Shown piece after piece: positions 35,150 through 46,699 of a stretch of DNA of 64,000 nt. This DNA is from Cryptomeria japonica. Its lineage: Eukaryota; Streptophyta; Pinopsida; Cupressales; Cupressaceae. Numbering within the stretch: the first letter of the stretch is position 1; each line of letters opens with the position of its first letter. Under the pieces are notes generated by a model. The model ran no database searches. It worked only from the letters and a program-made list of their open reading frames with translations, and was not told the origin of the DNA. The translations under genes and the position numbers were made by a program. The stretch is taken from assembly GCF_030272615.1 (NCBI RefSeq), contig NC_081408.1, forward strand, positions 64,724,614 to 64,788,613. Direction: 5' to 3'.

Positions 35150-36183
35150 ATGAACTTAGGGAGTAGCTAAAAAATAACTAAGGACTAAAAAAACATGAAA
35201 ATATGTAACAATGGGTCCCAAAAACTAAGCCTAATGAGGTACCCAAGTACAATAAAATCTTTGTAAAGTGAAGAAAAAGGGAGAAAACTTCATGGGAACA
35301 AAACTCCTCTCCAAGAAGAGATGAAAGCTCAAGTGAAAGACAAAGAAGCCTCCAAACAAGAGTGTTCCAGAAGATAGGAACAAAAAGAAGAGAATGAAGA
35401 ACACCACTAAAGTATAAAATAGTTGCAAACATTGTCGAAGAGTAACTGCTGATCTGAAGAACCTCCAGTGAAATAAAACATGACCAGGTAGAGAAGATTG
35501 TAATTTGCATGAGTGCCCTCAAATGACTACTCGAATCAGATGGCAAACAAAGGCAAACAACTGAACTCGGAGATATAGATGGCATGAAACACCAAAGCTT
35601 GAAGAGTTGATCAATCGAACCAAGGAAGCATTAGAACCAATAGGACAAACCTCCCCAATATGTTGAAAAGGGAGAGGGACAAGTACACTGAAAAGAACAA
35701 CCAACAAGAACTGCATGACAAAGAACCAGGAACATCAAAGGTGCAGAGAAAGTACATAGTATCATGGAAGGATCACTCACTTGACACACATCATGAGGCT
35801 AATGTCATGGAAGGAACACTCATTTGACAAAGGTGGATGAAAATCAAAAGGCAAACATCAACCCCCCATGATACTTTATAAGTAGTGCATGTACAATAAG
35901 GCACAAGATGTGCAAGATCCAAAGTATACAATGCATGGTGGCACTTTATCTCAATACATTTGCATAAATAAAATGTTACAGTGATCAAAAGAGACATAAG
36001 ACTAGAACTAGAAAGAACAACCAAAGATGAGATATCTTACTCAAAGAAGAGATCCCAGGACTTGAAACATCCAAGATATTCACCAAAGTACTGAAAAATA
36101 AAAAAATGAATAAAATATACCTGGAGGAGAATCTAGAAAGAAAACTCATATGAATCGAAATAACACAAAACAAGCTTTCCAAC
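35150..36183 (-). other. N-E internal region, left part
   Basis: Open stretches occur on the minus strand (e.g. 35585-35178) but have no retroviral motif and look like low-complexity reading frames. No gene is supported. Confidence 0.5.
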
Positions 36184-36203
36184 AATATAATATTTTTGAA
36201 AAA
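36184..36203. repeat. 5' target-site duplication of LINE L-2
   Basis: AATATAATATTTTTGAAAAA matches 44163-44183 with two substitutions and one extra base. LINE sequence starts and ends exactly between the two copies. Confidence 0.75.
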
Positions 36204-36209
36204 GGTCCA

Positions 36210-37921
36210 ATGGTATCGAGAATGGAGGGAACAACAGAGGGAACAATGTTTGCAGTGGGAAATTTAAAATCGAGAAATGGAGGGAATAGCGATGCTAGAT
36301 CCTCTGGTTTTGAATCCACTGTAGCTCAAGGACAAGCATCTGATGATGAGGATGGAAGGCAGGATGGGGACCCATGAATATGAGACCCTCCTCTCGATCC
36401 CGAAAACTTAAAAGATTCTCAAGATTCGAGCCCTGAGGCGGTGAAGTTTGACTCAGAAAATATCAAGGAGGGGCGAATACCTAAACCCTGGAATAGTCTC
36501 TTTGCAAGACAACCATCTGGTAAACCGACTAGTAAATCATCTTTCCCCTTTGTGAAGGATATATCAAATAATAGAACAGGTAAACTTGCGATTGAGATTC
36601 CTGATATAGTTATTTATCATAGCATCTCTTTAATGTCTTTCTCTTTGGTGGGGAAATTTCTTGGACCTCAACCTAATATTGAGGATGTTATGTCCTTTAT
36701 TAAGAGAAAATGGAGAATGAAAGGATAGGTTGATGTCTCTGCCTTGCCTAGAGGTTTTTTTTTTATTATTTCTTATGCGGGGAAGATATGGAAGTTGCTT
36801 TAAGTGGTGGCCCCTAGATGTTTGGCAAATCTTCTCTTTCTGTTAGAAAATGGTCTCCTAACATGGAACTCAATGATTCTTTCTTTGAATCTGCTCTGAT
36901 GTGGGTTAGGTTGCCTAGTCTGCTGTTGGAATACTAGGTGGAGGATGTTTTCTCAGGAATCACTAACTCCTTTGGGGAGCTTGTTGCGATAGACCCAATG
37001 ACAGCAGCTCGCAAGAGATTGGTGTATGTGCGCATTTGCATCAACATATCACAGAATATGGACCTCCCAAGCTCTATTGACATAAATTCCAAACTTGGGT
37101 TATGGGAACAATCCATATAATTTGAATCTCTCCCCTTTGTTTGCTTCTCTTACAAAAAAGTAGGTCACTGGGCTAAGGCTTGCCCTAGCAACCCTAAAAA
37201 ACCTGTGATGACAAATATTCATAAACAGGTTTGGAAAAAAAATAATAACAAAGACTGTAACAAGTTAGAAGAAAAAAGTGGAAACTCGGTTAATATATCT
37301 GAACACCTGGAAGCAGATAGCACTGACCCTCCTAAGAACCCCCCTTTGAAGGGGAATAAAAAGAATGAAACTAGGGAGTTTGAGATTAAAACAGGCAACA
37401 CGTTTGAGGCTCTACAGAGACAGGCGAAGGAGAATGAAATCAGTGAAGAGACACTTGAAGATGGTGAGATTGACAATATCATTGATTCTCATCCCAAGGC
37501 TTTTCAGGAACCTATATCAAAAAAAGATGAACAATGTTTAGAGGAGGAGTTTCAGGAACATGAAATAAAACTGGGAAGGAGTAACAAGTTTGGGTCACCG
37601 CAGGCAAACTTAAATGCCTTATTCCAAAACATAGGAGTCAATATGAATACCTCATCCCAGAAAAGAGAAAACCTATGGAGCAATATGCAAGATGAGTCTA
37701 GAGCAGAACAAGAAGAAAACACAACAGGAAATGGAAAGAAAATTAAAACCAAGAAGGTAGGAGGCCTTAATGGAGTAAAAACCAGAACCAGATCCAAGGC
37801 TGATTTTGGGACTTCAAGATCCCCACCAAGACACAAATGTATGAAATGGCATAGGGACAAGAAAAGTAAACAAAACATAGCTGATGGAAGGCAGCAAACT
37901 ATCAAGGAATCTTGCCCTTAG
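36210..37921 (+). pseudogene. L-2 ORF1: DUF4283/zinc-knuckle RNA-binding protein
   Basis: The ATG at 36210 is six bases after the TSD. A disordered acidic N-terminus leads into the DUF4283 core at about 36590-36960 (SFSLVGKFLGPQPNIEDV, LSVRKWSPNMELNDSFF, ALMWVRLPSLLLEY). The knuckle CFSYKKVGHWAKAC at about 37140 has Tyr at the second ligand. A long Lys/Glu-rich C-terminal region (37205-37921) is still open. One frameshift lies in the T run at about 36754. The two early stops (TGA at 36376 and 36382) and the later ones fit Trp or Gln codons. Confidence 0.82.
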
Positions 37922-37932
37922 GCTTCCAAATG

Positions 37933-40900
37933 GAGGTAATATCTTGGAACATCAGAGGCCTTAATGGTCTCAATAAATAGGATATATTAAGGAACCTCAT
38001 TCGAGATCAAAATCCGGATATTATCTTGGTTTAGGAAACCAAAATGAGTAAAGAGAAAGTGGAGAAATTAAAGTTTTTCAAAAATGGAGGGGCTTGTGGT
38101 AGCAACTCGAATGGAGCCTCTGGAGGGGTTGCTATATTCTAGAATAAAAGCACAACCTCTTGAGATATGATTGATGTTGATGGCAATATTTTATCCCTAA
38201 AAGCTAAAAGCATCATTGATGGTAAGGAATTTGTTATCACTAATATCTATGCCCCTAACTCCAAATCCGCTAGAAGTAAATTCTAGAATAAAATTCAGCA
38301 TAAAAGAAATTCCTTTCCTCTGAACAGCTGGGTTGTGATGGGAGATTTCAATACTCCTCTGCAAGACATTGAAAAATTTGGAGGTAGTCAAGCTCAACCA
38401 GACAGTAGATCTGACCTGATGGACTTTATTAATGACAATGCTCTCATTGATATAGATCTCAATGGGGCTTCCTACACTTGGTCTAACTGAAGGGATGGTG
38501 AAGATCTCATCTAGGTAAGACTTGATAGATCCCTTCTTACTAATGATTGGATTCTTTCTCATAGATGTTCCCTTTCTATTATTAATAGAATTGGGTCAGA
38601 CCATTACCCCATCTCTTCTGATGCTGAGAATTTTAAGAATAATCAGAGATTCCATTTTCGGTTCGAAAAGATGTGGACCTCCCACCCTAATCTTGAAAAA
38701 TCTATTGCTAACTGGTGGAATCTTGATATTAATGGAACTGCCATGTATAAAGTTTCCAAAAAACTTAAAAACATCAAAACCAACAGTAAGACTTGGAACA
38801 AGAAGGTGTTTGGTGATATCTTTGATTCAAAGAAAAAACTAAAGGAGGAACTGGACCAAATTCAAAATTCAATACAGAAAGAAGGCTACAAAAAGTATTC
38901 CAAAGCCATGGAAGATGATGTTCTAGTCAAAATCCATAACATTATTTCTAGGGAAGAAATCTATTGGAGGCAGAGATCTAGGGCTATATGGTTGAAGGCA
39001 GGGGACAAAAACACTAAATTTTTCCATATGACCTCTCTAAAACACAAGGCAACAAATAGAATCACAAGATTGATTGTTGAAAACAACACTCTACTTAATA
39101 AGGATGAAATCAAGGATGAAGCTATCCGATTCTTCAATCAGCTCCTTACTAGTAACAAGGACATTGATTAGACCCACCAACTCAATTTGGTCAATATTAT
39201 TCCTAAGGTCATTAACCCTAGTCAGAATAAGGCCCTTACTGCTATCCCATCTGCTAGAGAAATAAAAAAAGATGTCTTTTTTGTTTCAAGGGGATAAAGC
39301 TTCGGGTCCTGACGGTTTCCTTATGTTTTTCTTCCAAGAATTATGGCATATTGTGGGGGAAGACATGGTTAATGCGGTCAAAGAATTATTTGGATCTAGA
39401 AGAATCCTTAAGGAACTCAACTCCACTTTTATAGCCCTAATCCCCAAAGTTGCTGGGGCGGACTCTATGGGAAATTTTAGGCCAATTAGCCTATGGAACT
39501 CTTTCTACAAAATCATATCCAAAGTTATGACCATGAGAATTTTGGCGGTGCTTCCCTTCATCATCTCTAAGGAGCAGAAAGGTTTTGTTTCTAGTAGGCA
39601 GATTATGGACTCAATTATTCTTGTTCATGAGAACATTCATTCCCTCAATGCTACTAAAAAAGAAGGTTTCTTGATAAAGTTGGATTTGGTGAAGGCTTAT
39701 GATAGTGGAGTGGGATGTTCTCATTAAAATCATGGGGGCTTTTGGTTTTGATGAAAAGGTAACCAAAATAATCAGAGAGTTGATCACCCCTCCTATGTTC
39801 TCTATTCTAATTAAAGGATCTCCTACCAATTTTCTTAAAACTTCAAGAGGGCTCAGCCAAGGAGATCCCATATCTCCTATCCTTTTTACCATATTGGCTG
39901 AAAGTATGAGGAGATTGATTCACAATTTGAAACAAAGAAAAACTATCAAAGGTCTTCAACCTTCCTCTGCCAATGTTTTTTGCACTCATCAATAGTTTGT
40001 TGATGACACTATCCTCATGGGGTATTCTTCTGTCAAGGAGGCTGATGCCTTCAAAACTGCTCTTAACTCCTATGTTCTGGCTACTAGTCAACAAGTCAAT
40101 TGGGACAAATCAGCTATGTACTTCTTGAATACTCTGGTCATAAGACAACAGAAAATTGCTAAAATTATTGGGTGCAAAGTGGAAATGCTCCCCTCCACCT
40201 ATTTGGGTCTTCCCTTGGGGTTAGCTCCCCCAAAATCTTTCTAGAATATGATTATTGATAAACTTAATAAAAGACTTGCTGGATGGAAAGGCTCAATGTT
40301 ATCTTAGGCTGGGAAACTGCAGCTCCTTCAAGCTACTCTTCAAAATCTCCCTATTTATGCCTTTAGCCTATTTGGTATCCCGGCTAAATTTGCTGAAGCA
40401 ATGGAAAGAATCCAGAAGAGATTTTTATGGTGAGGAGTGGAAGAGAAAAAGAGAATACCCCTAGTTTCTTGTGACAAAGTGTGTAGACCAAAGAACAAAG
40501 GGGGTTTGGGGATTAAAGCTCTTAAAACCTTTAACAAAGCTCTTCTTGCTAAACAATAATGGAGAGCCTATGATAATAAGAAAGATTGGAATCAAATTTG
40601 GTTTTACAAATACATTCAGAATCAGACTATCCAAGGGGTCCTTAACTCTAAAGATATCCCCGTTGGATCCTTCATCTGGAATAGCATTACCAAATCCATA
40701 AAAGTGGCAAAAGATGGGGCTGGATGGGTCCTTGGAAAAGGTGACAGAATAAGGTTTTGGGAAGACCCCTGGATGAAGAATGAAGCTCTTTATGATCAAA
40801 ACAACAGTCAAATTATTGAGGAGTGTAAAAGGAGGTTTGGGCTTATGGTGTGTGACTACTGGAAGGAGGACAAGTGGGTTAGGCTTGATGACATTCATTC

Positions 40901-42115
40901 TAGATTTTCCTCCCTCTAGAAGGAGTTGTTGTCCTTTTCCCCTAACAAAGGCTATGATGATGTATTCCTTAGGAAAAGTGATCCTAAAGGTGAATTTATG
41001 ATTGCCTCAGCCTATAAAAACACAATTTCTCAAACCATCAATCCCATTTGGAGTAAAGTTTGGAACATCATTTTGATCCCTAAAGTCAACATTTTCTTTT
41101 GCCTTGCTTCTCATAATAATACCCTTACTCTTGACAATTTAATCTGAAGAGTTTTCAAATTCCCTAATAGATGTGAGCTATGCCAGAAGGAGGGGGAATT
41201 AGTTGATCATCTCTTTTTTCACTGCTCCTTTACCTGAGATATTTGGTGCAAAATGTGGGAAAAATGGAAAGTTAATTGGGTTATGAACAAAAGCATCAAG
41301 GATATTATCTGGCAATGGAATTTTCCAACCAAATGCCAAATCATCAAGAACCTTTGGTCTTTGACCCTCCCCATGATTTGCTGGAGCATTTGGAAAGAAA
41401 GAAATAATAGGATATTTAGGGAAGCTAAGTGTAACACTTAGATGGTCTTTGAAAAAATCTACAGGGCTATAAAGGAGAACATCAACATTCCTCACAAGAA
41501 TAATCAGCAATGGTCTATTACTGATATGAATAATATGGAAAGAGACATCTCACTGAATGGAACCTAATGCATAAGGTCTATAGATCAGAAAATAAGAACA
41601 GGAGAGATAACATTGTCTGGCTTTTTCCTGAATATGATTGGATAAAGGTTAATTTTGATGGGGCTGCTAGAGGGAACCTTGGAAAGGCTGGTGGAGGAGG
41701 AGTTATTAGAAATGCTCAAGGAGTTTACATTGCTGCTTTTGCTTCTCCCTTTGGGGTCCAAAATAACCATGTGGTTGAAGCTTTGGCAATGCTAAAGAGC
41801 CTCCAGCTTGCTCAGGAACTCAAATTCAAAAAAAATTGGCTCGAAGGGGACTCTTCAAATATCATACAAGCCCTCAAAGGTACAAGTTCTGTTTCCTAGA
41901 ATATTACCAATTTAATTAAAAATGCTAAATATCTTCTAAATAACTATGTTAGCATTAGTATAACTCATACCTTTAGAGAGGGCAATAAGGTTGCGGATAT
42001 CCTAGCCAATGAAGGGGTCAATGTGGAGAAGGATGTCAAATACATTGGAGAAACTCACATCAAAAGGGAGGTTAAAGAGCAATTATACTTTGATAGCATC
42101 AATGGGTCAAGTTAA
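37933..42115 (+). pseudogene. L-2 ORF2: endonuclease-RT-zf-RVT-RNase H
   Basis: Endonuclease at about 37933-38630 keeps WNIRGLNG, the MGDFN block, YTWSN and IGSDHYPIS; Gln of the QET block is now a stop. RT at about 39270-40250 has GDKASGPDGF, LIPKVAGADSMGNFRPIS, GLSQGDPISP and FVDD (about 40000). The zf-RVT C-x2-C motif (CELC) is at about 41175. RNase H at 41567-42115 keeps NFDGAARGN, VVEALAM, EGDSSNI and NKVADILAN, all four acidic catalytic positions. Frameshifts lie near 39280, 39707 and 41556. About eighteen stops occur, mostly where Trp is expected. Confidence 0.9.
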
Positions 42116-42119
42116 TCTC

Positions 42120-43984
42120 ATGATTAATTTCTGGGGAACAATTTCCAAAGATAGATTTTGGGGGCGGATTAACTGTCAGATTATGAGTGTTTTTTGGCAT
42201 CATTTCCAAGATCATATGAGTGCGAAAGATTATATTAATAATAGTTGGGTTTGTGTGGCCATAAGTAGAAATTTCAAAACTACGAAAGAGCCCTTACATG
42301 GGAATTCCAGAAATAACAATTCTTCAAAGTTTTATCTACGGATTGTGAACTGCAGCAGTGGGTGTCTTTACTTGGAGCACAAAATGGGTGGTAACCTAAA
42401 CAAGAACGAGCCTCCAGGATGTGAAAATTGGAAGAGTGAACGAAAGGTCTGGAGAAGGCTCCACAGACACAGCTTCATTGACTATATGGAAAAGCTTCAT
42501 GGAAGCAAAAATTCTGTGTCTTATGGTTTTGCTAAAAGCTAGAGTAACAATAGAGTTACCCTATTTGGGGAGATTTGACAAATCGATGAAAACATGATTG
42601 CAGAGGTAACGGGTCTCCAAATGGAGGGGACTAAATTCTACAGGGATCGGAAGTATGCAACTAAAGCTTTCAAAAACTTCCCAAAGTCGGAGGATGAGAA
42701 GGGCAAGCTTCCGAAGAAGGACAACATCTCCTACTACACTCCCCAGCAGGTAAAGCCTTTCTAGCAAAAAGTTCTTAGGGCTTTAATGGAGTATTTGGCT
42801 ATGGATGGTAGATTTACAAAAATTTATAACTATCATTTCGCTATTCTAAACCATTTCCGTCATGCGGCTAAAGTATCTCTGCCCTTCTATTTAGCGGCCT
42901 CTCTAAACGAGAGCCTTGTAGACCATGCTAAAAAGCCTAACTCTTACCCTTTAGCCCACTAGGGGCTCATTCTGCTAATATATGAACATCTTAAGGATAA
43001 GGCTAGGGAAAAAAAGGATGATCCTTTGATCATTAACGCTCATATATCTGAGAGCTGCAAAGACTCTGACTCGAATGGGGATTAGTCCAACACCCTTACC
43101 CACAAAAAAAGGAAAGTTGAAATAGAGCATGAGGAAAAGGAGGTGCATTGTGATGAAGAAGAGGAAAAGGATAAGGACACTGGTACTGAAGTGGAGCAAA
43201 ATAAGGATGAGAACTATGGTGAAGGGGAGGAAGGGGGTAATTCTAAAAACCCTCACTCTAACCCTAAGGGTTCAGAAAGGGAGAATGCTGCTCTGAATCC
43301 TAAGGAGAATGACAACCCTAACTCTGAGGAGACTAAATAGGGTAAGGACTCTGCGAACATGATCTGGACACTGCCCATAACTGCACTCTGGAATTCTTCA
43401 ATTTCTAGAAATGGGTTGTCAAAAATATCACCGGTATGCAGGGTAAGCAAAGGGAGCTGGAAGATAAGATTAATAAGCTGATTAAGATATCTGACTCTGG
43501 GAAATAGAATGAGGATATAGAAAACAGTGAAGCTGAGGAGGAAATGGAGATGGAGGACTGGTTGGAGAAAGATCTGATCAAAGGGGACTTGAAACATTTG
43601 GAGGATGTTATTAGAACTTTGAAAGAGTAGGTGGAGGAGGACAAAGACAATGTCAACACCCAGATCGCCTGTAATGAGAAGGCTTTGAAAAGCCTAATGA
43701 ACCACAGCCTCCAGGTCCTTAAAGTTTCTTCCTAGAATATGAACGCATTGGTGGATCATTTGGAAAGGAAAAATCAGGATAAGAACCTAGTAATTATAGA
43801 AGATGCTCCAGCTTCCAGCCCCACCCACCAGAACCCTAGGCGCAGAACTAGGCAGACCACTATTGGGAAGGATAGCAAAATGAAAGAGAGTCCACTTGGA
43901 TAGGAAAACAATGACCTGAGGGAAGCGGCCAAGGCGATGATGCTCTTGGTACAGAATGCTAAGGAAACTATGAAGAGTTTTTAA
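42120..43984 (+). pseudogene. L-2 ORF3: conserved extra LINE protein of unknown function
   Basis: It starts at an ATG five bases after the ORF2 stop and keeps one frame to about 43345, then one frameshift and a second frame to the TAA at 43982. About 620 codons. The N-terminal half contains YMEKLHGSKNSVSYGF, MIAEVTGLQMEGTKFYRDRK and NYHFAILNHFRHAAK. The middle is an acidic Lys/Glu-rich linker. The C-terminal part is heptad-like (ELEDKINKLIKI, LKHLEDVIRTLK), likely coiled coil, with a basic RRRTRQTT patch. It is homologous to L-1 7193-9012. It might be a second RNA-binding or assembly protein, but that is speculation. Confidence 0.75.
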
Positions 43985-44162
43985 TTAACTTGTAATGCTG
44001 GGCTGGGGGCCAATTTCTTGCTGGCCTCTTGCTGTCCCTTTCTCTGCTGCTGGTTTTTTTGCTGGTTTTTTGTAGTTGTCTTGTTTTGTTTCCTTCTTGA
44101 ATATCTTTCGTATGTAATCGGGTTTCAGGTCCCTTAAAACCTATTTTTATTTAATCAAAAAT

Positions 44163-44183
44163 AATATAATTTTTTCTGAAAAA
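44163..44183. repeat. 3' target-site duplication of LINE L-2
   Basis: Partner of 36184-36203. Confidence 0.75.
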
Positions 44184-44722
44184 TGAAGTGCGGATGCTCG
44201 AGTTATGTCTCCCAAAGTGCAAAAATGAACCTCTAGTTGTGACAGAAAAAAACACCATCAAAAAGGCAAAATAAAAAATTCAAACCTCTAGATCTAGATA
44301 GAGCTCATATAAGGTTTGCAGAAAAATTCCTCCATGTGCCCAAGATACAACCAAAAGAAAAAAAAAACCCTCATTTAGGGCATTAAGAGGGTTAAAAGAA
44401 ATAATTTTTTTTTTCTTTTTTGACGAAATTTTTCTGAAGCATTTGTACGTACAACCGTACGGATTTTCATGCCTCAAAAAATGTACCAATAAAAAATCAC
44501 GCCCCTGATGCCCCTGTCACCAAAAATAGGCAATTTATATATGAAAATTCATGGAATCAGCCTTCAGAATCCAACTATGAGGTCCTTTTGGCACCAAAAT
44601 GTACCAAAAAATCAGCTACCCCCAAAAATGAAAAAAACAACTGCACAAACCCTCGAACACACATATTTGAAGAAGAAGGCCCAAAATCTCTCATGAAGAG
44701 AACAGGGGCATGCAGATATGGA
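44184..44722 (-). other. N-E internal leader region
   Basis: Untranslated-looking sequence downstream of the primer site on the minus strand; no coding frame. Confidence 0.6.
44446..44462. promoter_or_regulatory. SBP/SPL-like motif (TACGTACAA) with CCGTACGG
   Basis: TACGTACAACCGTACGG contains an exact TNCGTACAA match followed by the palindrome CCGTACGG, in the N-E leader. Confidence 0.35.
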
Positions 44723-44734
44723 GCTTTGATACCA
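44723..44734 (-). other. N-E primer-binding site
   Basis: Minus-strand TGGTATCAAAGC, directly beside the 5' LTR; one change from the Met-tRNA complement. Confidence 0.85.
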
Positions 44735-45045
44735 TATTAGAGTTGAGGAAAAATCAAGTCTATAGATCCCAAAGATCACCTACATGCAAACCTATTAGAG
44801 AAGGAGAGAAGTAAAAAAGCTATGGAGCCCAGAATTCAAAGATCCAGAAAACAGGAGTCATATTGATTGTGCAACAATAATTACAGTTGTTATGAAAATA
44901 CAAAGAGCCTTATAAGAGGATACTCAAAACCCTAAAGGTGAAAACCCTAAAGAGTTATAAGATTCCTAAGTTTAGCTTAAGCATAGAGTATAATAGACTA
45001 ATAATTAAATAAATAATTATTAGCTAATAAAATATTACTCTAACA
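44735..45045 (-). repeat. N-E 5' LTR
   Basis: Starts TGTTAGAGTAATA on the minus strand and ends beside the primer site; pairs with 34809-35137. Confidence 0.9.
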
Positions 45046-45091
45046 TATTTAATAGGAAAAACAAGATCTAGGGGACTATCTCGTGACTTAC
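45046..45091 (-). pseudogene. L-3 ORF1 fragment between N-E and G-A
   Basis: A 46-base island of LINE L-3 whose minus-strand frame (SRDSPLDLVFPIKY) continues into 34808. It includes the right TATTT copy of N-E. Confidence 0.65.
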
Positions 45092-46688
45092 TAATGGGGA
45101 AGATCTCACAAAAGAGTTGCACCTTATTTAATAGGTAGTTAAAAGATGTTTTATTTGGCTTCCATCCTTTTTCACACCCTGCTCTTGTTCAATATCAAGT
45201 CAAATTAACTAAATCCCTTTGGAGTGCTCCCTATCAAATGGTTTTCTCCTATTACTCACAAGAATGGTTGGGATTCACTAGAGTAAATCCAACCATCAAG
45301 TTGTCAAAACCACCAACATACACTTGTAGGGGTCTCATGGGGTGTAGAGAAGGTTTTTTAGTCCCATTAATGTGGTTCTTTGATTGGTTTCTCCCCATTT
45401 TATCATCACTTTCTCTTATTCCAATTTTCTAGGCCTAGTAGCCCTAGAGCCCCTATTAGCCCTACCTTCTTGGTTTTTGTTCAATTGCTCAGAAAAATTC
45501 CAAAAGACCTCCCAAAAGATTTACTGATTTGGATACCCTTTTGGAAAAACCTTTAGATTTAGTAGAGTAGGTTGTCTAGTACGTCCGTACAGTTACGGAC
45601 CCCAAAAGTGGCTTGTTTTGAAGGTTTGAGAGTTAATAGTCTTTTCCAATAGGGTTTATTGTTTTATACACCCTGTCACACCTATCTTCTTCCAATGAGA
45701 CTCCATTAGGCTTCTTTCTTTCATGCCAAACACTTTTCACATCCACATTTTATCTTCCCTGCAAGCAATGGCAAAAATGACAGTCATATTCCTAGCAAGG
45801 CTATGGTAGAGCTTGCCTAGGATATGATGGCAAGTGGCTTCCAAGCAACCTCTAGGACATTACAAATAATATCTACACTATACAGAGGCTCCATGAATTT
45901 AATCCCAAGGGCCATTGAATAAACACAATGGGATTTCAAGTTGGAACCATGTCTACGGTCTTAAACCCTTGCTCAGATCGAGAGCAGTGCAAAAGAAAAC
46001 AATTTGTAATAAAACACAAAAACTGCACTAAGAAAGAATGAAATCACTTTTTGAGCACCACAAAAATATATAATAAGACACTATGAAAGGATAATACCTA
46101 TATTAGATGATCTGTTATAGACTGCTATAGCCAAAATTACAAATCTTTTTCAAAAAACCTGAAAAATCGCCTTCCAATGTTATTCAAAATTTGATCATGA
46201 AACTTCCAACCCATTTACAATCATTGAAAAGAATTTTATATGCCTCCTTTCTCATATCCAACCCCCCATCGGTCTCCTAACCACCAATTTGATCAAATTA
46301 TAAAAGTTGCTCAAAAGTTGTGAAAAGTTGTCAAGCAATAATGACAACTTTTGGTCCATTTTGTATTTTCGCAACTTATGCATTTCTATTCACTCTAAAC
46401 CCCCTAGGATGGTTTCCTAACATCAAAATAACATGACCAAATTCCTAATTAGGCCTTACAAATATTTTTACACTATAATTGAAAATAATGTCACTTTTGG
46501 CTTACAAGGGCACATTGGCCAAAGCTAAGAAAACAAGCAAAATTTGGTGACAACCACCCTTCAAATAACTCAAAAACACACTTGTGGACCTATCAATAGT
46601 CCATTGGTTGATCCCAAACATGATCAATCACTCCAAAATTGTTAAAATGCATCAATAAAACTAAGTAAAACTAGGTGCTCCTACACCA
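45092..46688 (-). repeat. G-A 3' LTR
   Basis: Minus strand begins TGGTGTAGGAGCACC and ends with the decayed CCCCATTA. It aligns along its length with 51363-52962 (e.g. CTAGGCCTAGTAGCCCTAGA in both). Confidence 0.9.
45584..45599. promoter_or_regulatory. CCGTAC palindrome in G-A 3' LTR
   Basis: TCCGTACAGTTACGGA, the decayed form of the palindrome in the other LTR (51855-51870). Confidence 0.35.
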
Positions 46689-46699
46689 TACTACCCCAA

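Larger units (their letters stand above)
36204..44162 (+). mobile_element. Full-length LINE L-2 with three ORFs
   Basis: A nearly 8-kb non-LTR element, better preserved than L-1 and of the same family. ORF1 36210-37921, ORF2 37933-42115 and ORF3 42120-43984 are followed by a 3' UTR ending in TTTTTATTTAATCAAAAATA. Endonuclease and RNase H catalytic residues are still readable. About 30 stops and five or so frameshifts disable it. It lies inside N-E, so it is the last insertion in that nest. Confidence 0.92.
34809..45045 (-). mobile_element. Non-autonomous LTR element N-E containing LINE L-2
   Basis: Two LTRs (329 and 311 bp), a Met-tRNA primer site beside the right LTR, a polypurine tract beside the left LTR and a perfect TATTT duplication define a minus-strand LTR element. 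Without L-2 it is only about 2.26 kb. Its internal sequence (35150-36183 and 44184-44722) has no gag or pol, so it is of LARD/TRIM type. It is inserted in LINE L-3 ORF1. The superfamily is not certain. Confidence 0.88.

Noticed and set aside
35178-35585. Hydrophobic minus-strand ORF in N-E
   Set aside because: No gag or pol motif; overlapping open frames suggest compositional bias.
37933-42115. TAG reassignment or recoding in the LINEs
   Set aside because: TGA and TAA stops occur as well, frameshifts are present, and TAG positions fit CAG/TGG transitions; ordinary decay is enough. Only the shared stop near FVDD is kept as an open question.
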